Below are positions 44,810 to 52,067 of a stretch of 64,000 nt of DNA, piece after piece. The position numbers and the translations under genes are program-made. Source of the DNA: Nocardia aurantiaca (GTDB lineage: Bacteria; Actinomycetota; Actinomycetes; Mycobacteriales; Mycobacteriaceae); contig NZ_WMBB01000010.1 in the NCBI RefSeq assembly GCF_009708175.1, forward strand, positions 62,001 to 126,000, written 5' to 3'. The notes under the pieces are model-generated. The model made no database searches and was not told where the DNA came from. It saw only the letters and a list, made by a program, of their open reading frames with translations. The number at the start of each line of letters is the position of its first letter. Position 1 is the stretch's first letter.

Positions 44810-45655
44810 ATGTCGACCGGGGAACCAGTCATCGTCGCCGTGGACGAATCGGCCGGTTCGGCGGTGACCTGGGCCGCCCACACCGCCGCTCTGCACCACG
44901 CGCCCCTGCACCTGCTGCGCGTCCTCGAGATCACCCCCGACGAGGGCCTGGGCCTCGGCACCGCGATCACCACCGAGGACTACGCCCGCCTCGAGGAGCA
45001 CGGCAACTGGCTGCTGGAAACCGCCGCCCGCGAGGCCGCCAAAACCGCCCCCGATCTCACCATCACCACCGAACTCGCCACCGGCGCAGTCGTCCCCACG
45101 CTCGTCGAGCGCACCCGTGTGGCCCGCATGGTCGTCGCCGGCGCCCGCGGCGGCGGCGCCCTTCGCCGCGCCCTGCTCGGCTCCGTCAGCTCGGTTCTGG
45201 CCCGCCGCTCCCACTGCCCCTTCGTCGTGGTCCGAGACGGCGTCCCCCTCCCACCCGACCTCGCCACCCGCCCCATCCTGGTCGGCGTCGACGGCACCAA
45301 GATCAGCGAACCCGCCATCGCCGCGGCCCTCGACGAAGCCTCCGTCCGAGGCGTAGCGGTGATCGCCCTCCACTCCGAAGGCTCCTCCGACGACCCCGAA
45401 ATGGACGCCCTCGACGACTACGTCCTCGCCGAATCCCTGGCAGGTTGGCAAGAGCGCTACCCCAACGTCCGCATAGACCGAGAAACCACCCATATCCGCC
45501 CCGAACGCTCCCTCCTCGACCTCTCCACCAGCACCCAACTCCTGGTCGTGGGCACCCGAGGCCGAGGCGGCTTCACCAGCAGGGTCTTCGGCTCCACCAG
45601 CCAATCCCTACTGCTCTCGGTCGAAACCCCCATCATGATCGCCCCCACTCCCTGA
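44810..45655 (+). CDS. Universal stress protein, tandem UspA domains
   Basis: A 281 aa protein with two UspA domains. Domain 1 is about residues 5-140, with the ATP-binding pattern VAGARGGGALRRALLGSVSS, and domain 2 about 150-281, with VVGTRGRGGFTSRVFGSTSQ. Both G-2x-G-9x-G(S/T) loops are intact, so it should bind ATP. Actinobacterial double-Usp proteins are induced in hypoxia or dormancy. I saw no DosR-type box upstream. AGAGGA is seven bases before the ATG at 44810; a GTG six codons earlier is less likely. Confidence 0.92.
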   Translation: MSTGEPVIVAVDESAGSAVTWAAHTAALHHAPLHLLRVLEITPDEGLGLGTAITTEDYARLEEHGNWLLETAAREAAKTAPDLTITTELATGAVVPTLVERTRVARMVVAGARGGGALRRALLGSVSSVLARRSHCPFVVVRDGVPLPPDLATRPILVGVDGTKISEPAIAAALDEASVRGVAVIALHSEGSSDDPEMDALDDYVLAESLAGWQERYPNVRIDRETTHIRPERSLLDLSTSTQLLVVGTRGRGGFTSRVFGSTSQSLLLSVETPIMIAPTP

Positions 45656-45768
45656 CCGCTCCCCTTGTTCCTCCCCGAGGTCGTTCCCCTCGAGGGCCCT
45701 CCCTTGTGGATGGCCCCCCGAATACCTGCTACCAGCACGACCGTACGGCTCGGTAGTCTGACCCAGAC

Positions 45769-45842
45769 GCCCCCGTAGCCCAATTGGCAGAGGCAGCGGA
45801 CTTAAAATCCGCCAAGTGACGGTTCGAGCCCGTCCGGGGGCA
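45769..45842 (+). tRNA. tRNA-Leu (anticodon UAA) with short variable arm
   Basis: A complete 74-base cloverleaf. The acceptor is GCCCCCG/CGGGGGC with discriminator A. The D arm is GCC/GGC, with A14, G18G19 and A21 present. The anticodon arm is GCGGA-CTTAAAA-TCCGC (anticodon UAA, reading UUA). The variable loop is only CAAGT, and the T arm is GACGG-TTCGAGC-CCGTC. CCA is not encoded. Bacterial tRNA-Leu is normally class II with a long variable arm, so this class I shape with a Leu anticodon is unusual. Leucine charging is inferred from the anticodon only. Confidence 0.9.
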
Positions 45843-46291
45843 CATTCCTGCGCAGGTCACGGGCTTTCACGCAGTACCACCGCATACGACGTTGTCGCGC
45901 TTTGTCACAGCTCGACCGAAACCGGTCCAGCAGCTTTCAGCGCCCACACTGGCTATGCGTGTACGTCGCTGGCGTGATCGCTGAGGACGCGTGCCCGAGC
46001 CAGGCAGCGATGTGCGATCCATTCGGGACTGCCCGCACGATCAGGTGACAGGTTCGGCCACGCGAAATAACCGCGATTTCCGCTGCACAGCAATAAAATT
46101 CATTCTAAACCGTGTCACCATCGATCGAATGATACTGCGACACAGGAATTCTGGGCATCGCTGGCGAGTCAATCACGCCTCCGAGAGACGCTCCTCGGCC
46201 TGCTGCAAGTGCGACAACCGGCTCGTGTGCTTGTGCACGTCCGATGTGTCCGTGATCCTCGGTTCCGTTGTCCGCCCCGGAACTGGACCTC
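45843..46291. other. Gap between the tRNA and the MerR gene
   Basis: Apart from the integrase remnant, about 340 bases here hold no recognisable gene. The 46.07-46.14 kb stretch is AT-rich compared with its surroundings. No second copy of the tRNA 3' end was found in the window. Confidence 0.4.
45937..46042 (-). pseudogene. C-terminal remnant of a tyrosine integrase beside the tRNA
   Basis: The minus strand reads VRAVPNGSHIAAWLGHASSA then ITPATYTHSQ and a stop. This is the final LGHxSxxxTxxxYxH block of phage/ICE tyrosine recombinases, including the second active-site His (LGH) and the nucleophile Tyr (TYTH). The rest of the gene is absent. It points toward the tRNA, whose 3' end is 95 bases away, the classical location of an integrase after tRNA insertion. 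Confidence 0.6.
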
Positions 46292-46316
46292 CTTGAACTA
46301 AGGTTCAAGTCAAGTG
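46292..46316. promoter_or_regulatory. MerR operator (regulator side)
   Basis: Perfect dyad CTTGAAC-TAAG-GTTCAAG (46292-46309) followed by TCAAG. On the minus strand it reads TTGACT (a -35 box) running into the dyad, the standard MerR promoter layout, but pointing away from the merR gene. Nearly identical to the site at 47907-47930. Confidence 0.7.
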
Positions 46317-46335
46317 CCGAGACCATGGGAAAGAA

Positions 46336-46716
46336 ATGGGCATGCTCATGACTATCGGGCGGCTCTCCGAACTCACCGGGGTGCCCGCATCGGCCATCCG
46401 CTTCTGGGAACGCCACGGCCTGCTGCCGGAACCCGAGCGGCACAGCGGCCAGCGACGCTATCCGGAGAATGCGGTGGAGCGAATCGCTCTGCTGCGGAAA
46501 TGTCAGCGCGCCGGGTTGACCCTGGCTGATCTCGCTGAACTTCAGCAGGATCGACCACGGCGAACCGAGATGATCACCGCGAAACTCGCCGAGACCGAAC
46601 AGCGGCGGATAGACCTGGAACACGCCCGTCAGTTCCTCGAACACGCGGTGCAATGCAGCCGTACGGACATCCTCGACTGCCCGAAGTTCCGAGCGCAGAT
46701 GGCATTGTGGAAATGA
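46336..46716 (+). CDS. MerR family regulator
   Basis: A 126 aa MerR protein. The winged HTH MTIGRLSELTGVPASAIRFW and ERHGLLPEPERHSGQRRYPE is followed by a dimerisation helix. A short C-terminal tail holds two cysteines about nine residues apart (VQCSRTDILDCPKF), so it may sense metal or redox. Starts at 46336 or 46342 are both possible. It controls the class II aldolase unit by sequence of its operator: the same dyad lies before both genes. Confidence 0.88.
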   Translation: MGMLMTIGRLSELTGVPASAIRFWERHGLLPEPERHSGQRRYPENAVERIALLRKCQRAGLTLADLAELQQDRPRRTEMITAKLAETEQRRIDLEHARQFLEHAVQCSRTDILDCPKFRAQMALWK

Positions 46717-46806
46717 ATTGCGCGTGGGCTCATACGTTCGCCCGATGGCGGACGGCCGCGGGAGATGCCCTCGGCCCGCGCGGCCGCCCGATCGGTCGAG
46801 GCCTGG

Positions 46807-47199
46807 TCAGCCCGCGGGCGTGTCGTCGGGAAGCAGGTCGGCGACGATCTCGATGCCGAGCGCGTAGGCCGGGGCGCCGCCGGTGATCAGTGCCGTCTCC
46901 GCGACACCGACGAGATCGGCGAGGCCGGCGCCCGCGCGCAGGGCGCCGCGGGCATGCAATCGTGCCGCGTCGCCACGGCCGAGTACCAGCAGTTGGCCGA
47001 CATGCACGAGCTGCTGTGTTCGCGTGCCCAGAGGATTCTCGTGGAGGACGCGGTGACGCAGCGTCGCGAACGTGTCCTCGATTGTGAGCCGACCGACCGC
47101 GCGAGCGACCCGCAGTCGATCTTCGATGCCGGGTGGGACGGATCCGTATGTCACGCGGTAGCGGGCCCGGATCGTGTCGAGTTCACGCGAGTCGGTCAT
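46807..47199 (-). CDS. Carboxymuconolactone decarboxylase-like protein
   Basis: A 130 aa AhpD/CMD-fold protein (FATLRHRVLHENPLGTRTQQ, then LVHVGQLLVLGRGDAARLHA and TALITGGAPAYALGIEIVAD). The CxxC pair of redox-active AhpD proteins is absent, so it is more like gamma-carboxymuconolactone decarboxylases or a non-enzymatic relative. Its ATG overlaps the aldolase stop by four bases (ATGA), showing a translationally coupled two-gene operon under the MerR-type promoter. Confidence 0.82.
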   Translation of the reverse strand: MTDSRELDTIRARYRVTYGSVPPGIEDRLRVARAVGRLTIEDTFATLRHRVLHENPLGTRTQQLVHVGQLLVLGRGDAARLHARGALRAGAGLADLVGVAETALITGGAPAYALGIEIVADLLPDDTPAG

Positions 47200-47861
47200 G
47201 ACGCCGCCCGCGCCATGTATGCCCGTACGGCTTCGAGAGCACCGGCGGGGAAGTCGACCGCCCCACCGAGCGCGCGTGCCGCGAGTTCGGCCTCGGCGCT
47301 TTCCTCGATCGCGGTCAGCAGATCGGCCGCCTGCCGCGGGTCAGGCCCGAACACCAGCAGGCCGTGGTTCGCCAGCAGCACCGCCGATGTGGTCGGACGC
47401 TGCGCCAGGATCTCCGAGATTCCGCGCACCGAGACGTCCGAACCACGCGGGCCCCACGGCACGACCGGCACTTCCTCGGCTTGCCCGAACCGCAGCATGG
47501 GCTCGGTGCGGCAAGGCAGCGGCTGGTGAGCGACGGCGAAGGCCGTCGCGGCGGGCGAATGCGTGTGCAACACCGCCCCGACCTCCGGACGGGTCCGATA
47601 GACGACGCCGTGCATGTTCACGATCTCTGTGCTGGCGGATTGCAGTCGTCCCCCGAGCACCTGGCCGTCGACGCCGACCACCGCGACCTGGTCGGCTCGC
47701 AGGCCGCGAACGAAGCCCGGGGTCAACAGGAATCGTTCACCGTCGAGCCGGGCGCTGAGATTAGCGTGCCCGGAATGCGACATCACTCCCGAGTCGAAGA
47801 GGTGTTCAGCGGTTCGCACCAGCAGGTCGGCGGTTGCCGCGACAGTCGATGATTCGGTCAT
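47196..47861 (-). CDS. Class II aldolase/adducin family protein
   Basis: A 221 aa zinc enzyme. SHSGHANLSARLDGERFLLT is the substrate loop, and VLHTHSPAATAFAVAH holds the zinc histidines (HTH), with the third ligand His in LLANHGLLVFG. The family cleaves phospho-sugars (fuculose, ribulose) or decarboxylates sugar-like acids. GGAGG lies six bases before the ATG. With the CMD-like protein it may act on a small hydroxy acid; substrate unknown. Preceded by a MerR-type promoter. Confidence 0.88.
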   Translation of the reverse strand: MTESSTVAATADLLVRTAEHLFDSGVMSHSGHANLSARLDGERFLLTPGFVRGLRADQVAVVGVDGQVLGGRLQSASTEIVNMHGVVYRTRPEVGAVLHTHSPAATAFAVAHQPLPCRTEPMLRFGQAEEVPVVPWGPRGSDVSVRGISEILAQRPTTSAVLLANHGLLVFGPDPRQAADLLTAIEESAEAELAARALGGAVDFPAGALEAVRAYMARAAS

Positions 47862-47906
47862 TTCGATCCTCCAGTTTCTCGTTCCCCCTCGAGGACAACC
47901 GTCCGC

Positions 47907-47930
47907 CTTGAACCAAGGTTTAAGTCAAGG
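47907..47930 (-). promoter_or_regulatory. MerR-type promoter of the aldolase operon
   Basis: On the minus strand TTGACT (-35) runs into TTAAACCTTGGTTCAAG, i.e. the dyad CTTGAAC-CAAG-GTTTAAG with one mismatch. The dyad lies inside the long -35/-10 spacer, as expected for MerR activators. It is 46 bases before the aldolase ATG. Confidence 0.7.
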
Positions 47931-48061
47931 GTTGTGACCTACGCTCTGCTACTCGAGCGATCGTCACGGCGATCAACCCGGCGGCGGGCCGCATGCCTAC
48001 TACGGCCGAGTTCCAAGTCCTGAGGTAACAACGGCTTTGGCGCCCTTGGGGTCAAGTCCCG

Positions 48062-48188
48062 GGGCGTGGTGTAACTGGGTGGTCACCGCATGATCCGAAA
48101 TGGGTGCTTTCGGCTCCGTCGAATGCCTCACGGCCCGTTGATCTTCCGAAGCACTGCACTTGCCGGTTCGGTCAGCCCGGCCTGCGGC
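48062..48188 (-). pseudogene. IS30-like transposase scrap (copy 1)
   Basis: The minus strand in one frame reads AAGRADRTGKCSASEDQRAV then RHSTEPKAPISDHAVTTQL. The phrase RADRTGKCSASEDQ matches the scrap at 54.7 kb (RAVRTCQCLAVEDQ) in 9 of 14 positions and its start matches RADRSGEC of the clear IS30 fragment at 51.9 kb. No terminal repeats are seen. The remaining ~350 bases up to the csp remnant contain no recognisable gene. Confidence 0.35.
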
Positions 48189-48504
48189 ACATCAGCGAAT
48201 TCCTTCACAAACTCGGCTCGCCGTGGGGCGAGAGTCTGTTCTGGCCGTATCGTTCGGACACCGCAAGAAATGTCGGTCGTAGATCCGTGCGGGCCGGGGC
48301 TGCGGGTGCATTCTCGGTGACCTTGTCCTCATGGCTGAACAGCTGGGCCCGAATGGGTTGCTCGTCGCTCACAATTGGGTTCTTTCGTTTGTTGGGTCTC
48401 ACGCGGCTCGTGCCGATCCGCGCGATGTGCGTTACTAAGTGTCAGGGTTCTCGGTGCGATGGATATCGCGTTCCCGCACGACCTCGAACCACGGTCTCGA
48501 GAAC

Positions 48505-48537
48505 CATGAAACCCGCGTCGGCGGCGCGGGTTTCATG
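48505..48537 (-). terminator. Terminator of the decayed csp gene
   Basis: Thirteen-base perfect stem CATGAAACCCGCG around TCGGCGG at the end of the cold-shock remnant. The GAAACCCGCG element is of the type that ends csp genes. Confidence 0.6.
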
Positions 48538-48708
48538 CTGTCGGCTCCTGGGTCGCGCGGACGCTCTGGGCCTGCGGGCCGTTCGGGCCCTGGTCGATCT
48601 CGAACCCCGTCGTCGAGGGACTCGAAGCCGGAGCCGGAAATCTCGGAGTAGGGGACGGAAACGTCAGGTCCGCCGTCGTCTCTGCGCGATGAACCCGAAG
48701 CCCGGCTC
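48533..48708 (-). pseudogene. Frameshifted cold-shock protein remnant
   Basis: On the minus strand, GFGFIAQ, then DDGGPDVSVPYSEISGSGFE and SLDDG, then FEIDQGPNGPQAQSVRATQE, align with a CspA-type protein from its RNP1 motif to the end. The parts lie in different frames (at least two indels), and the N-terminal GTVKWFN segment is missing. The FVH of RNP2 has become VSVPY. Non-functional. Confidence 0.7.
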
Positions 48709-48740
48709 GATCAGCGGTACTCGGACGGCTAGGCCGGATT

Positions 48741-48790
48741 CTTCACCGGCTCACTGCAATTCGGTCTTCACCGGCTCACTGCAATTCGGA
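48741..48790. repeat. 25-bp tandem duplication at a gene end
   Basis: Two copies (48741-48765 and 48766-48790) of CTTCACCGGCTCACTGCAAT plus TCGG, differing only in the last base. The second copy contains the last codons and stop of the small gene that follows on the minus strand. Confidence 0.9.
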
Positions 48791-48967
48791 CAGGTCGAGG
48801 CCGAGCATGGCCAGCAGATGTACGCAATCGGCGGCATCGTGTGCGTGGTCGGCGACCGTCTTCGCGGCCAGCGCGTTTCGCTCGAGGTGTGCCGCCTTCT
48901 CAGCGGCGCGGACATCCGCGAACACGGTCGCCGGACCGGCGAAAGGGTTGCTTCGGGCCGAGGTCAT
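48776..48967 (-). CDS. Small hypothetical protein, 63 aa
   Basis: AAGGAG five bases before the ATG at 48967 gives a very good ribosome binding site. The protein is helical: AEKAAHLERNALAAKTVADH, then AHDAADCVHLLAMLGLDLSE. No family recognised. The downstream end is duplicated in tandem, so its C-terminus may have been altered recently. It lies among gene remnants but looks intact itself. Confidence 0.6.
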   Translation of the reverse strand: MTSARSNPFAGPATVFADVRAAEKAAHLERNALAAKTVADHAHDAADCVHLLAMLGLDLSELQ

Positions 48968-49177
48968 GAAGGCTCCTTGCGGGTAGCCTCGACCGAACAC
49001 CGAATGCCTGCGATCGAGGGCCGATAACAAATCACTACCCGCCGCATCCTGTGTGACGGCCGATGATCGAATTCGGCTGATACCGACATTACCCCCTCAA
49101 CCGCCGCGGTACTTGATTACCGGTTTACGGACCAATCTCATGTCCGCAGCGGAGCAGAGACGGCGGGTGTGAATCCC

Positions 49178-49747
49178 TCAGCATGAGGCGCTGGCCGCCT
49201 GCACTTCGGTGAGCGCACGCCGCGCGAGCTCACCGAAGTCGTCGCTGTTGGCGGGGTCGCGCCAGCGCTCGTAGGCGACCTCCCACGCGAGGGCGCCCAA
49301 TTCGGCGGCCACGCGCGCGGTCAGGCCGGGAACGCCGCGGCGTTCGAGCGCGTCGATCATCGCCGTGGTGAGGCCGAGCCCCTTCAACGCCTCACGTTCT
49401 CGCAGTTCCGGATTGGCGGCGATCACCGCCTGCCTCCGGGCGCCGAATTCGCGACGATCGAGTGTGAAGGCTTCCCTCCCGATCACATCCAGGGCGTGCG
49501 CCACCGCTTCGAGTGGTCCGGCCCCGGCCGGCGCCGCGGCGATCCCGTCGATCACCAGTCCGGTCATGGTGCCCCCACCGAAGAGCACCTCCCGTTTGTC
49601 GGGGAAATGGCGGAAGAAGGTGCTCTTCGTGAGCCCGGCACGCTCCGCGATCTCGATCACCGTCGTGTTGTCGTAGCCCTGCTCCTCGAACAGCTCGAGG
49701 GCGGCGACGGCGAGTCGTTGTGAGGCGTTGGGTTGCCAGCGGGCCAT
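49178..49747 (-). CDS. TetR family regulator
   Basis: A 189 aa regulator. The HTH is at about residues 28-55 (YDNTTVIEIAERAGLTKSTF, then FRHFPDKREVLF). Divergent from the quinone oxidoreductase with two palindromes in the 84-base gap, one of them 13 bases from its own start, so it should repress both genes. The MarR/TetR plus zinc-free MDR pairing usually answers to electrophiles or quinones. Confidence 0.9.
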   Translation of the reverse strand: MARWQPNASQRLAVAALELFEEQGYDNTTVIEIAERAGLTKSTFFRHFPDKREVLFGGGTMTGLVIDGIAAAPAGAGPLEAVAHALDVIGREAFTLDRREFGARRQAVIAANPELREREALKGLGLTTAMIDALERRGVPGLTARVAAELGALAWEVAYERWRDPANSDDFGELARRALTEVQAASASC

Positions 49748-49759
49748 GGAAAAAGAATA

Positions 49760-49774
49760 CGGGACTTGGTCCCG
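49760..49774. promoter_or_regulatory. TetR operator 1
   Basis: CGGGAC-TTG-GTCCCG, perfect palindrome close to the TetR start. Confidence 0.8.
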
Positions 49775-49789
49775 TCACTGAGTGTATGG

Positions 49790-49810
49790 TGATGGGACCA
49801 AGTCCCATCA
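49790..49810. promoter_or_regulatory. TetR operator 2
   Basis: TGATGGGAC-CAA-GTCCCATCA, perfect 9-base arms. Core GGGACNNNGTCCC is shared with operator 1; centres are 33 bases apart, about three helical turns. Confidence 0.82.
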
Positions 49811-49831
49811 TCTTGTCTGCTGGAGGTAGCC

Positions 49832-50761
49832 ATGAGCCGAGCTATCGTTTATGAGACGTTCGGAGGTCCCGAGGTCCTGCAGGTGCGGGAGGTTCCGGAA
49901 CCGCACGCCGGGCCGGGCGCGGTCCGCGTCCGCGTCACGGCCGCCGGTCTGAATCCCATGGATTGGGGTATCGCCTCGCGGCTCGAAGCGGCGGCGCAGT
50001 TCGGCATCACCGTGCCATCCGGCTTCGGTTACGACTTCGCCGGGGTCATCGACGAAATCGGCACCGGCGCCGCGGGTTTCGCCGTAGGCGACCGTGTCTA
50101 CGGCGGCGCGCTGGGACGGGCCGTTGCCGATTTCGTGGTGATCGAGACACCCACTTCGGGGAGCGAGATGCTCTGGCATACGCCGGAGGTCATCAGCGAC
50201 GAGGTGGCGGCCGCGCTTCCGGTAGCCGGTATGACCGCGGCCGCCGCATTGGCGGCGATCGACCTGCGATCCGGCGATACCGTCCTGATCGGTGGCGCCG
50301 CGGGCGGTGTGGGCATATTCGCGGTACAGCTCGCGAAGCTCACCGGTGTCAGAGTGCTCGGGACCGCGTCGGAAGGCACGTTCGAGTTCCTGCGCCGGCT
50401 CGGGGCCGAGCCCGTGGCCTACGGCCCCGGATTGGCGGACCGGGTACGAGCCCTGGCTCCCGACGGCGTGACCGCGGCAGCCGACCTGTTCGGCACCGAA
50501 ACCGCGGAGACCGCACTGGCTCTCGGCGTTCCGCCCGAACGCATCTCTACGATCGCCGCCGGCCCCAGCCCACCCGGCGGCGTGCGCGCGACCGGCGGTT
50601 TCGACGCAAGCCCGGAGTCCATGCGGCAGATCACCGACGCGATCCTCGGCGGCGAGATCACCGTCCCGATCGCCGCGACCTACCCGATCGAAAAGATCCG
50701 CGATGCCGTGACGCTACAGGCCGGCCGCCACGTCCACGGCAAGATCGTGGTGACCCTCTGA
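49832..50761 (+). CDS. Zinc-free MDR NADPH:quinone-type oxidoreductase
   Basis: A 309 aa member of the quinone oxidoreductase branch. FGGPEVLQVREVPEPHAGPG is the family N-terminus, PMDWGIASR and GFGYDFAGVIDEIG the catalytic domain, and VLIGGAAGGVGIFAVQLAK the NADP-binding motif. No zinc ligands. GGAGG lies five bases before the ATG. Single gene under the adjacent TetR and its double operator; likely induced by the quinone or enal it reduces. Confidence 0.9.
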   Translation: MSRAIVYETFGGPEVLQVREVPEPHAGPGAVRVRVTAAGLNPMDWGIASRLEAAAQFGITVPSGFGYDFAGVIDEIGTGAAGFAVGDRVYGGALGRAVADFVVIETPTSGSEMLWHTPEVISDEVAAALPVAGMTAAAALAAIDLRSGDTVLIGGAAGGVGIFAVQLAKLTGVRVLGTASEGTFEFLRRLGAEPVAYGPGLADRVRALAPDGVTAAADLFGTETAETALALGVPPERISTIAAGPSPPGGVRATGGFDASPESMRQITDAILGGEITVPIAATYPIEKIRDAVTLQAGRHVHGKIVVTL

Positions 50762-50897
50762 CCGAGATGGGCAGTACGCGGACCAGAGCGAACCGGTTTC
50801 GGAACTACGACATCAACGAGCCCGGCCCGGACACAGAAAGATCAAACGCCGCACGATAGAACTACGAGCACAGACCTACCCGAGTGCCATCGCCGTA

Positions 50898-51650
50898 TCA
50901 CGACGAGATGGCCGCGCGAATCCGGGCGACCAGGGCGTCGAGACGCCGCTGATGTGAACCCTCCCAATAGATTCGGCCGCAATCCGAGCACTGCCGGAAG
51001 GTGTCGTAGTAGCGGCGGGTCAGCGGTTCGAGCCGATCGATGATGTCCTGCTTGGCCACATCGGTGACGACGCCGCCGCAGCGCAGGCAGCGACTGAACG
51101 GCACCAGCCGATCCGCGAGGTCGAGCCGGCGGACGACCTCCACCATCTGCTCGAGCGGATGGTCCGACCGGACGAATACGCCGTGGGTCACGGTGCGGCG
51201 CTTGAGAAGTCCGCGGTCGCGGGTGAGCACGATCCGATGCTCGTCCGCGGCTGTCTTCGCCAGCGCTGCGTCGTCGGCTCTCCAGTCGGCGCGGACGTCG
51301 AGTCCCATCAGCCGCATCAGCCGTGCGAGCCCGCCGAGGTTGACGTCGACGATGAAGCGCGGATCGCGCAGCGGACGGGGACGCACCCGGGTCAGCGGCC
51401 CGATGTCGAGCGTCTCGAACATCGGGTAGACGACAACCCGATCACCCGGCCGCAGATGGCGGCCGAAGTCGGCGGACTCACCGTTCACCAGCACCAGGTC
51501 GACCTCGGTGTGCGGAATACCCGCGGCCTCGACGACGTCCTTCACGGTCTGGTGCGGCCGGACCGGCCGCAGCTGCGCCGCGTACCGCACGCCCGGGGGC
51601 AAGAAGTCGTTCAGCTCGGCATACGCCCGCAGTTCGACACCGGCGGTCAT
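50898..51650 (-). CDS. Mut7-C RNase-domain protein with ubiquitin-like N-terminus
   Basis: A 250 aa protein. The N-terminal ~85 residues resemble the ThiS/ubiquitin-like Mut7-C_ub fold (VELRAYAELNDFLPPGVRYA; DLVLVNGESADFGRHLRPGD). The C-terminal PIN-like Mut7-C domain has FIVDVNLGGLARLMRLMGLD with acidic active-site residues, TRDRGLLKR, and a zinc ribbon CLRCGG...CSDCGRIYWEGSH. It may cut RNA; no target is known. The ATG at 51650 is preferred; the frame reaches back to 51971 only through the IS30 fragment. Confidence 0.85.
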   Translation of the reverse strand: MTAGVELRAYAELNDFLPPGVRYAAQLRPVRPHQTVKDVVEAAGIPHTEVDLVLVNGESADFGRHLRPGDRVVVYPMFETLDIGPLTRVRPRPLRDPRFIVDVNLGGLARLMRLMGLDVRADWRADDAALAKTAADEHRIVLTRDRGLLKRRTVTHGVFVRSDHPLEQMVEVVRRLDLADRLVPFSRCLRCGGVVTDVAKQDIIDRLEPLTRRYYDTFRQCSDCGRIYWEGSHQRRLDALVARIRAAISS

Positions 51651-51860
51651 ACGACCATTGTCCGGCTCGAGCACCCAGCCCGCCCAGGGCAATCTCCAGG
51701 TGAGCAATCGACGCCGGTCATCGTCTCCCCCGGATGCGCTGATTGAGAGCGGTCCCGCCCTCTCCCCTGACGGACCACCAGAGCAGCCGGTGCCACTGAA
51801 CGTCGAGGTAGGCAAGGGACATCCGCCCATCAGTGCGGGCTCAGAAGCGGATACTGTGCG

Positions 51861-52064
51861 CCCCATAAGGTTTCGGCCACCGCACTCTCCGCTTCGGTCA
51901 GCGCGGTATGCGGCATTTGGATTCCCTTGGCCGGCGACCTCACGCGAGATGGTCGAAGGTGCCCGCCCCAAACTCCTCGCGATCCCGCGCAGCGAGTCAT
52001 CGGCAGCGAAACCACGCGAAATCTGTTCGCGCTCGGCCGGACTCAGTCGCAGCTCAGGTCGCTC
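51861..52064 (-). pseudogene. IS30 family transposase N-terminal fragment
   Basis: On the minus strand, ELRLSPAEREQISRGFAADD then SLRGIARSLGRAPSTISREV and AGQGNPNAAYRADRSGECGG is the N-terminal HTH of IS30-type transposases (SxxxIxRxLGRxxSTISRE). The rest of the transposase and the inverted repeats are gone. The open frame continues into the Mut7-C gene, giving a misleading fused ORF. It lies between the MFS stop and the Mut7-C start. Confidence 0.72.
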
Positions 52065-52067
52065 TCA

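Noticed and set aside
48104..49027. 307-codon plus-strand ORF
   Set aside because: It runs through an IS scrap, a csp remnant and the complement of a well-started 63 aa gene; its composition is that of a shadow.
51592..51605. CCCGGGGGCA-like match to the tRNA 3' end as an att site
   Set aside because: Only about 8 bases match and the site lies inside the Mut7-C gene; not enough for an attachment site.
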